Source of the DNA: Cordylochernes scorpioides
Taxonomy: Eukaryota; Arthropoda; Arachnida; Pseudoscorpiones; Chernetidae
Reading direction: 5' to 3'
DNA: 64,000 bases
Assembly (NCBI GenBank): GCA_030710605.1
Contig: CP092874.1
Span: 23,655,634 to 23,719,633 of the forward strand
Position 1 is the first letter of the stretch, and the number at the start of each line of letters is the position of its first letter. Position numbers and translations under genes: made by a program. Below the pieces are notes generated by a model. It was not told the origin of the DNA. It made no database searches and worked only from the letters and a program-made list of their open reading frames with translations. Shown piece after piece: positions 56,275 through 64,000 of the stretch.

Positions 56275-56797
56275 TGTGGCGAAGAAATAATTTATTATTT
56301 AATTTAATTATTCAATGAAAATATTTGGAGATTTATTATTTGTAAAATCATCATTTAGTTACCTAGCTTACTTGCTCGATATTCACTAGCTGTATATAGT
56401 GTTGGGAAAAAAAAAGAAAGAAAATGTTTTAAAAATAGTAAATCAATGATCTTGAAATACTTTTGGACTGACAACACTGTAATATAAAAACGAGAACAAA
56501 GAGTGTTGGTTTTGTTTACATAATTATTAAGTGTAATTGTTAATTTTTTTTTCTCTCTCTCTATCTTTGAAAAAAAATAAATTTAAAATACTTTCATAAA
56601 AAGTAAAATCGCCTAATTATTTAAAACCATTTCAGCTGTAAGTAAACTTGTTATTTGTTGTTTCATTGTCTGAACCATAAAAGATTCGCAACATATAGTT
56701 TGATTGATTTGTTAATATTTGTCGACTGGTCGTGGTGACGTTATCGATAAATACTTTCACATCTCCAGATATACAAAGACTTGATTTCTACGCTACA
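56275..56797 (+). mobile_element. 3' LTR family G, interrupted by another LTR
   Basis: TGTGGCGAAGAAATAATTTA at the start, ATCGATAAATACTTTCACATC near the end, TACGCTACA at the end. The only family G copy here in plus orientation with internal sequence attached. Confidence 0.7.
56400..56693 (+). mobile_element. Copia-like solo LTR nested in family G
   Basis: TGTTGGGAAAAAAAA to GATTCGCAACA, flanked by the 5-base duplication TATAG (56395-56399 and 56694-56698). The TGTTGGGAA start is typical of copia LTRs. Confidence 0.8.
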
Positions 56798-57039
56798 CTA
56801 TTATATAGTTATACAAAGTCATGGAAACTGAATTCATAGGTTAAATTTAAGATCTTAGTAGGGTTGGAATATAGGTCCTGTCTTATTATTTATATATCAC
56901 ATCATATTTGGATGATGGATGTGCCAGAAATATTTGCTAAAATATATGCAATAGAAAATAATTTATTTTATCATTGATTATATTTATTTTGAAGCACCTT
57001 ATTAAAATGCTATAATATTTTTTAAATATTATATTGAAG

Positions 57040-57560
57040 CGGTGCAGCAAAGAAAATGAAGAGAATATGTGGGCAAGGCCAGTAAAGAAGGTATGCAGGG
57101 CCCCCTCCACAAGGAAGTGTTGATTGACAGATTCCAGAGGAGGGGGCGGCAGACAGACAGTCCAGCTGGTGCCGTAGTGAAGGAAGGAGCCGAGATAGCG
57201 GTCGGCCTGAAGGGGGTTTGTGCGCCGAGAGAACATCACAGTGTCGGGAGAAGTCGTCTGGTGACAACGAGATCTGCGACAAGAAGAAGACAGCGAAGAG
57301 TTACCTCCAGGGCGTGTAGATGATCCTGCAAGGTGGTGCCAGGAAAGACTGACATCGGAGCGACCTACAAGGCGGTGTAGCCCAGGCTGCATGTGCATAG
57401 TGTGGAGCGGAACGTTTCACAAGAGGACACCCACGGTGCCAAGGATTCTTCTGACGGGGGGGGGGGGGGGTCGAGGGCAAGTCCCACAGTTATACTCCTT
57501 CTGTTAAGTGAGCCATAATAAAGCGCTAACTTTAGCTGCAATCCCTTCGAACTCACGTGT
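57040..57560. repeat. GC-rich segment, possible LTR or repeat remnant
   Basis: Clearly more GC-rich than its surroundings, with a run of 14 G near 57458 and CCATAATAAAGCGC near 57513. Frames on both strands (56937-57398 minus, 57069-57323 plus) have no known motif. Nature uncertain. Confidence 0.35.
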
Positions 57561-57599
57561 GTATCTTTGTGGCATCCTGAGTAGACAAAGTACATGGAT

Positions 57600-59220
57600 A
57601 GCGTCTGGGTAGATGTAACAATATTTTATTGACATATAAAAAAAATAGGAAATACTAAATGTCAGGATGTGGAGGAAAGTTATTTTGATCAAAACAATTC
57701 AACCTTGCATTCAGAAAGGAACCGAAAGGTGCAATGAAATAAATTTTCTGAGTAACAAAATATTAAAATCAATAATCTGCTGATTATATTTAAAGAATAT
57801 TTTGTTATAATATTATAGAATCGAAAGTCAAAGATATTATTGCGCTTTGAAGAAGATGATTGTTTTATGAGATGCATTTCCAAAGCAGAAAAAAAGTTAA
57901 GTAATACATAATAAAAAGATTTAATTTCATATTTATCTTTCAGTTTAAAATAAATATATTTTGAATTCTGCATATGTAAATTAATTTATATTTTCAGAAG
58001 TTGGATCAAAATCCGATTTGCTATTTTGATTTGAAGATTCATTAAAAAATGGTTAAATTTACAATTGATTTTTACTGCTATGCACTTTATAGCAATCATA
58101 TATTATCATAATATTCGCTAAAAAAGAATAAACATACATAAATATTACCTTGAAAAACTGGTATTTTATCACACAAGGTCTTTTATCGAATATAGATCAT
58201 CTTGAATTATGTATGTGTGTTATATCAAACATAAAAGAACAGAATTTCATGCTATGATCTAAACATCAGTGAAAACTATTAAAGAAGAGAGAGAGAAAAA
58301 ACACACACACACACACACACTAAATAAAATATTTATAAAAATCGTAAATTCTAGAAAACGAGATGACACCTTTTTTTTTAAATGCAGCATAATGAAACAT
58401 TGATTTAAAATTAACAATGCCAGTGTAAGATGGATAATGAAAAGTTTAATTCTGTAGAAAAAGCGCAGAAAGTGAAATCAAGCAACGAGTGTTTCAAGAT
58501 TTTAAACCAAATTAAGGATATTTTTGAAATATATTTAACCATGTGTAAAACATGACTTGACCATTTTGACCCAAAACAAAAGCTTGACGCTTGCGATGAC
58601 CACTTTTAGGACAATTGTAGCAGTCCTTGTACTGATGAGGGCTATAGTCAGAAATCACAGGTTAGTTTTTGTTCGTATTTGGCAAAACTCATTCTAATAT
58701 CTGAATTTATACGCGTTTTGTGTGCACAACAATATAAAATAAACGCTATAAAAATGCATTATTAAAAAGGGAAATGTTTCCTTTTTATTCACATGAACAC
58801 CTTCTCCTCTCCCACTTTTTATCATAAATTGTATAAATACAGGTTTAAAATATAGTTATGGGCTATTTTTAAAAGAAAAACTGAAAATATAAAACTACAA
58901 TGCATCAAATTAATTAATAAAATAAAACGAAAAAGAAACGCATTGTAGCTTACATTGTTTTTAACTTTCAATAAATTCCAGTAATTACTTCGTTAAATGT
59001 AAATATTATTTAATGCAAAAATATAATTTTAGCTTCATAAATATAAAATAAATTTATTTAGTATTTTCTATGATTATTTATATTTAATCTCTGAGAACTG
59101 TTGTTTATATCTATTTTCTAAAGGAGATTTCCTGTTTCGCTACCAATTTAAGTAAATATTTTTATTTAAAATTATGTCAACACAAATTTAAATGTATATA
59201 TTTCATTATTTATAAAAATA
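57600..59220. other. Intergenic, unassigned; ERGIC3 upstream region
   Basis: AT-rich, with a CA dinucleotide run at about 58302-58320. A 42-codon frame (58432-58560) is not recognised. No TATA or initiator could be assigned with confidence. Confidence 0.4.
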
Positions 59221-59224
59221 AAAA

Positions 59225-59321
59225 ATGGAGTTAAAAAGTGTGAAAGATATAATCCGAAACCTCGATGCCTACCCAAAAACATTGGAAGATTTTCGAATTA
59301 AAACTTACTCAGGAGCATTTG
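59225..59321 (+). CDS. ERGIC3: ERGIC3 (ERV46 homologue), first coding exon
   Basis: ATG at 59225 has a favourable context (AAAA before, G after). The 32 codons plus one base include NLDAYPKTLEDFRIKTYSGA, which matches the highly conserved N-terminus DAYPKTLEDFR(V/I)KT of ERGIC3, a two-pass membrane protein that cycles between ER and Golgi with its partner ERGIC2/ERV41 as a cargo receptor. The exon ends in a GT donor (GTAAGC), phase 1, directly before where the first membrane helix would start. The rest of the gene, about 350 residues, was not found to 64000; it is probably beyond the window after a long intron. Only 5.3 kb separates it from the SDR stop codon, in the same orientation. Confidence 0.88.
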
Positions 59322-59974
59322 GTAAGCCGATAAATATACATTTAAAAATATATATTGACATTTTACCTATCAGTAAAGAATAAGATTTTTTAATGCGCAA
59401 ATAGCGCAATGAAAATGGAATTGAATTATAAAAAATAATTAATACAAATTTAGCAAAAAAGAACTTGCCACGACTTCACACGAGTACTACACGTAAAAAT
59501 GCATTAAATTGTCAAGAATACCCCCTAACAAAGGTATATATCACATAGGCAAAGACATTACAAAATTGGTGATACACATTAAATATCAAAATATTTTGCA
59601 GAAATATTAATAATTAATCATTTTTACTTATATTACTTTATTTTTAAACTATATACACACACAGCATCATAAATATAATTATTTATTATATTTTGATAAT
59701 ACATATATTAAAGATTTATAACATTACCTTTATACCCAAATTTTTTTTGATATCAATGGTTGCAAAAGATTCTGTCAATAAGGACCAAAAGATAAATTCT
59801 ACAAATAATATATATGTACAGATAGATCCATTATAATTTCAATTGCCATCCTTAATTAAAATTTATAATAATAATTTTTGGGGCAATGTGTTTCTTATGA
59901 TATTCATTTATGAAAAATTATTTTTTTTCAGGTTTATTTTAGGCAAAAATAAATTTGAAAATTATATCAATTAC

Positions 59975-60090
59975 ACTCTTGAACAAAACTTAAAGAAATG
60001 AAAAGTCTTTGATCTTCCCAGTGATCTATTTTTTTTTTTTTTTAAGGAAACAGAAGCAATTTTGTTCACACTTATTTAACTATAAAAGTT
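59975..60090 (-). mobile_element. MITE family M fragment in ERGIC3 intron
   Basis: ACTCTTGAACAAAACTTAAAG, T run, GAAGCAATTTTGTTCACACTT. Confidence 0.6.
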
Positions 60091-60500
60091 TCGAGTTTTG
60101 ATAACAGATGGCGCGCTAGTGCATCATATTATAAATGTTATAATAAAAGAAACAATTTGATATTTGCGGAAGAGCGATTGCTCGAAGCATATTATATATT
60201 TATAAATGTATGTAATTCTACTGTCCTCAAAGCTTATGTCCATAGTTCTTCTAAAATACCCATTCCAAGAGTCTACCAACAGTATCACTATAAAAGGAAG
60301 TTCCAAAAATGCAATATAACAGCGGTATGGTAGATTAAACTGGCGAAACCGCTGGGAGGGTTCACCACTGATGAACCAGGCCCTCCCATTAATTTTTCCA
60401 TTGCAGTAAGGGCAGTAGAAATTGTTTAATTTCAAAAAAAATCTTACGCCTTTAAAATAGTTTAGAATTTTTATAACAGATGGCGCGCTAGTGCATCATA
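60090..60500. repeat. Fold-back family A, asymmetric
   Basis: The right part (60330-60500) is a full family A arm ending AACAGATGGCGCGCTAGTGC; the left part keeps only the outer end (60095-60125) and loop-type sequence (TTCTACTGTCCTCAAAGCTT). Confidence 0.75.
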
Positions 60501-60504
60501 TTTA

Positions 60505-61055
60505 ACTAGTGTATCTTCATTATAAAATCATAATGTTCCCAGTTTAAAATTCCAATACTGTTTTGGTCTTGGTTAGAAAACAACATTTCTAAATGATTTA
60601 ATTCTATCAAAGTTTGACTGTATTATGATAAAATGATCTCATACATTGAAATGTTTACATGAATATTGGATATGTTTACACCGTTCACTGATGAGATAGA
60701 TTTATATAATACTGCGAATGTGAAACCAATGCCATAATAAACATAAATGTTTAAAAATGTTGCCAAAAATGTTAACATGAAAATGAAAAACTCATATATA
60801 AAACTTGACACAATAAAAAAAATTCCATTAATCTTCCAAAAAAAAAGCATGTATTATATTTAAAAGCAAAAAATTGACATCCCATAATCTTATGATAAAC
60901 AAACCCATTTAGTCCTATACATCTAAAAGTCTATAAAAATATAGAGATCACTTCCCTCATCAAAAATAAATACCGTATAACCTCAGTAATTCTACACATC
61001 ATAATTCAACACTTTACAAAATTACCAAATCAATTAAAGAACAAATATTTTTCAG
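60505..61055. other. ERGIC3 intron, unassigned
   Basis: AT-rich; nothing recognised. Confidence 0.4.
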
Positions 61056-61059
61056 AAAA

Positions 61060-61560
61060 ATAAAATAATAAAAAAAAAGAACAAAAATATTCACAGATAG
61101 AAAAGAATAGGAACATAATTTACAGATGAAGAAAATACCAGGAATAAAATTCACTGAGATGAAATTAAAAAAAAAAAAGGATTATTTGCAGATAAAATAG
61201 AAAAGACCAGGAATATTCACTGATAAAATAATAGGAATAAAAATATTACAGAACAAATATATAAAAGACCAGGAATAAAATTCACAGATAAAATAGAAAA
61301 TAACAGTAATAAAATTCACAGATAAAAACAGAAAAGACTAGGAATAAAATTCATAGATAAAATAGAAAATAATAGGAATAAAAATATTACAGAAAAAATA
61401 AAAAAGACCAGTAATAAAATTAACAGATAAAAACAGAAAAGACTAGGAATAAAATTCACAGATAAAATAGAAAATAACAGAAATATTTACAGATAAAATA
61501 AAAAATAGAAAAGAATAAGGAATTTCACTGATAAAATAAATAATACTTTAGAACAAAATT
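61060..61560. repeat. AT-rich irregular minisatellite
   Basis: Units of roughly 30-40 bp built from TTCACAGATAAAATAGAAAA and (T/C)AGGAATAAAAT. Highly variable. Confidence 0.8.
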
Positions 61561-61859
61561 GGAGAGAAGTGGACTTCAGGAATTGGTTTAACCATGGAAA
61601 TAAGAAACACCACCATACTTTAGAACAAGTCTTAATGCCTTTCGTAGAATACAGACTTGTTAATTTGGACATGTATTTAACAGTGAGTGAGCTATTGCCA
61701 TGATGGCTGAAATAAACACATATTTTAAATACAATTACAAACGGCTTTATTAAGACCTTTTGGTTTTATACAGATTCTCTGAGTAGAAGAGGGTATATAC
61801 AGAAATAACACAGTAATAGTAACAAAAATCAGCAATGTCTTCTCTTCTTCTTTCTTATC

Positions 61860-62160
61860 TCCACACTGGGTGAAGTAGAATGCGTCTGCCTTTGTCATTA
61901 AGACTGGGAGCACTACTCAGTGGCAGGCCGACTTAGCTCCAAAATAAATGGCCGCCTCTGACATGAGGAACACACGCCATGTGCAGCCCCTCCTAACATG
62001 GAGTACAAACGCTGCTCATCCTGTATCCCTGGATTAGGAGCCCTACAGGGTACTATCAGCCGGGCCAGCTGAACCCAGGTTTTTTAGTGAGCTTGTTACT
62101 GCTACCCCTCCTCCTTTTTCATCCGGGCTTGGGACCGGCAAGGGCGGAGTTATCAGCAAC
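61860..62160. repeat. Single diverged unit of the 181-bp repeat plus tail
   Basis: ACTGGGTGAAGTAGAATGCG, GGGAGCACTACTCAGTGGCAG, CATCCTGTATCCCTGGATTAG and GCTGAACCCAGGTTTTTTAG. The tail also follows the arrays at 15595-16000 and 31880-32995, so this may be the unexpanded parent repeat. Confidence 0.75.
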
Positions 62161-62239
62161 GTTATATTTACAATGTATCAAATAGAGGGGAAAGAAGAAA
62201 GAAAGGGCTTGGTATTCTATATACAGTTACGAGCGTCAT

Positions 62240-63712
62240 TCCTCATCTCCTAATCTCCTAATCAATCAACTCTGTCACTGTTTGCTTTTTTTTTGGAATG
62301 GCGCCCTCCTATTGGTTGGCTACGATCACGCCACCTTTGCCCCCCCCCATCATGCCTCCCCCACTCTGTTTCGCTTTTGTAACTATTGTGTTGGAGCGGG
62401 TCGCTCCTTAAATAAATGCATATATTAGTTAATAACTAAATGGAATCCTCTCTTTCTTTTTCCCAGTATGAGACGCCTACGGAAGCCAACAGTACATAGA
62501 CAGATAAAGCACATAGGCTATAGTTATTAACTAATACAGTCGAACCTCTTTAATTCAACACCCCAAGGGATCAGAGCTTTCGGTTGAATTAAAGGAAGTG
62601 TTGAATTAAAGTTACTCTCATATGATTAGCTAATCATCTAACTCTCTAAAATAATATTTTTTGAAATTGCTTTGTAATATAAATTGATCATTTTAATTAA
62701 AACCATTGTGTGTGTACTTTTTTATATTATTTTTTATTTTCATGATTAACTTTGTATCAGGGACAAAATGGCAATATGTAATACATATTTTTGAAACATA
62801 AATAGTTACAAATAATATTTTATTCTAATTGAAGAATATAGCAGTTGAAAGGAAATAAATAAGGAAAATAAAAATAAAATTAAAAAATATAATTTAAAAA
62901 TAATCATGAAGATTTTTTTAAAATTCCTTTATAGATGTCTGTTTTTGCACTGAAATCCTATTCAGGATGTATTCCAGATGGTCTATTTTAAAAAAAGATG
63001 CATGTCTTTCTTCCTCTGAAATGTCTTTTAAATAACAAAGTTTTTATTGTATTAAAGACATCTCCACTGCTGCTGCAGGTGTTATTGATTTTGTGTTTAA
63101 ATCTTTTATAATAACATGGAAATGGAATATTGATATAAAATGTTATCATAATCATTGTGGCTACATTTTACGAAGATTTATTTATTTAAAAGGAAATAAT
63201 TTGTAAATTTTAATATAAATAAAATATTTCAGTGCTGAAAATTAAAAAGAAAATAATATTATTAATTAGCGCGTGATTCTTAAATTCCCGCGTAAAAACA
63301 AACAACACCCACGACATTGCGCAACGGCACTGCAAAGTGGAACTTAAACTAAAATCCTATCGGCGCCCGCCACCGTCGCCGCTCGCCACCGCCGTAATAC
63401 CGTTTAGCGGTAAAGTTGTATGTAAAAAAACATTCAACTGTCGAAATTCGAATTTTAAAATGGTCGAACTATCGGAACTGTCGTATTATCGATACTGTCG
63501 AATTACAGTTTGTTATTTGATAGGCCGGAGGTCAGGACATCAGAATATGGTCGAATTAAGGTAGAGTGTCGAATTTGCGTGTGTCGAATTAACGAGGTTA
63601 TACTGTATATGCATTTATTTAAGGAGCCAATTTATAATTGTAACAAATAGTATTTGAATCAAAACATTCAATCGGGTAAAACACGGGCGTTGCCCGGGTC
63701 ATTCGGCTAGTA
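62240..63712 (-). mobile_element. Dispersed repeat family E interrupted by a Tigger-like element
   Basis: Minus orientation: CTAGCCGAATGACCCGGGCA at 63710 downward, then the interruption, then the ATGCATATATTAGTTAATAA arm, GGAGCGACCCGCTCC and poly-G (as C run at 62341). Confidence 0.85.
62537..63605. mobile_element. Tigger/pogo-like element, 1069 bp, non-coding
   Basis: Terminal inverted repeats CAGTCGAACCTCTTTAATTC / GAATTAACGAGGTTATACTG, flanked by TA (62535-62536, 63606-63607). Removing it restores family E exactly (ACTAATATATGCATTTAT). No transposase frame remains; the GC-rich 63300-63560 part has a 75-codon frame of no known family. Confidence 0.88.
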
Positions 63713-63959
63713 AACTTATATATGCAAGCAATCAAGAACAAGCAGTTCCTTTTCATAAAAAAAAAAACAACAACAATAATTAGTAGTATTGGCAGAAATT
63801 TAGATTAGTACAAGAGAAAAAGTAATATACAACAATGTATTATATATAATTATCAGGCATCTATACAGTTTTATACCTGGATGGATCGAAGGTAGAGGGA
63901 CATATTTTAAAATATGATAAGTTTCAAAGAGCAAAACAAAACAAAAATAAAAGAAAATA

Positions 63960-64000
63960 AGACCTAATCCAAATAATTTATTAGTGTGTGACGTTTAGGC
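63960..64000. repeat. Start of a fold-back family P copy at window edge
   Basis: AAGACCTAATCCAAATAATT, AGTGTGTGACGTTTAGG; the rest lies outside. Confidence 0.6.

Noticed and set aside
56937..57398. 153-codon minus-strand frame
   Set aside because: Lies in a GC-rich patch with open frames on both strands, low-complexity composition and no recognised domain.
58432..58560. 42-codon frame MDNEKFNSVEKAQK
   Set aside because: Too short, no motif, no splice partner; could be chance in AT-rich DNA.

Overview
The window is non-coding-dominated, AT-rich nuclear DNA from an animal. Genes are split by introns with GT/AG borders, and most of the sequence is transposons, fold-back (palindromic) repeats and minisatellites. 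The Tc1 transposase remnant resembles copies I associate with spiders and other arthropods, and two LTR families and a jockey/R1-type RNase H fragment fit an arthropod. I favour an arthropod, possibly a chelicerate, but this is inference.

Two host genes are recognisable, both on the + strand. The last three coding exons of a short-chain dehydrogenase of the SDR16C group (RDH10/RDHE2-like) lie at 47430-47674, 51606-51725 and 53769-53868; splice phases join them into one open frame ending in TAA. The first coding exon of ERGIC3, a cargo receptor of the early secretory pathway, is at 59225-59321 and its remaining exons lie outside what I can see. A third candidate is an unrecognised intact 154-codon minus-strand ORF present twice (24222-24686, 43002-43466), differing at four silent sites and one replacement site.

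Layout: 1-8 kb, LTRs, a mariner relic, nested fold-backs, an inverted LTR pair and a Tc1 element nested in a MITE. 8.3-11.1 kb, a 31-bp minisatellite. 11-13.4 kb, fold-backs. 13.4-29.84 kb and 29.94-49.4 kb are two diverged copies of one segment placed head to tail and separated by exactly 100 N. The copies differ by clean insertions (solo LTRs, truncated LINEs, MITEs, fold-backs) and by array length. Because the N gap is exactly at the join, the simplest reading is two haplotypes laid end to end in the assembly, although a real tandem duplication is possible. The duplicated SDR exon in the first copy (28282-28527) carries a one-base insertion that destroys the YxxxK active-site frame. 49.4-59.3 kb, SDR introns and 3' end, gypsy and copia LTRs, then ERGIC3. 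59.3-64 kb, fold-backs, an AT-rich array and a Tigger-like element inside another repeat.

The most interesting signal is RNA-like. Two repeat families carry near-complete hammerhead ribozyme folds: CUGACGA, stem II, GAAA, a tiny self-complementary stem III, a cleavage-site UH and a matching stem I. The best copies are 27491-27545 and 33651-33705 (minus) and 33301-33354 (plus). Several other fold-back families keep a related pattern of a (C/U)UGAAGA-like box, a hairpin of different sequence, and GAA followed by a short palindrome. This fits small dimerising hammerheads known from Penelope-like retroelements, here embedded in fold-back repeats with no reverse transcriptase visible nearby.
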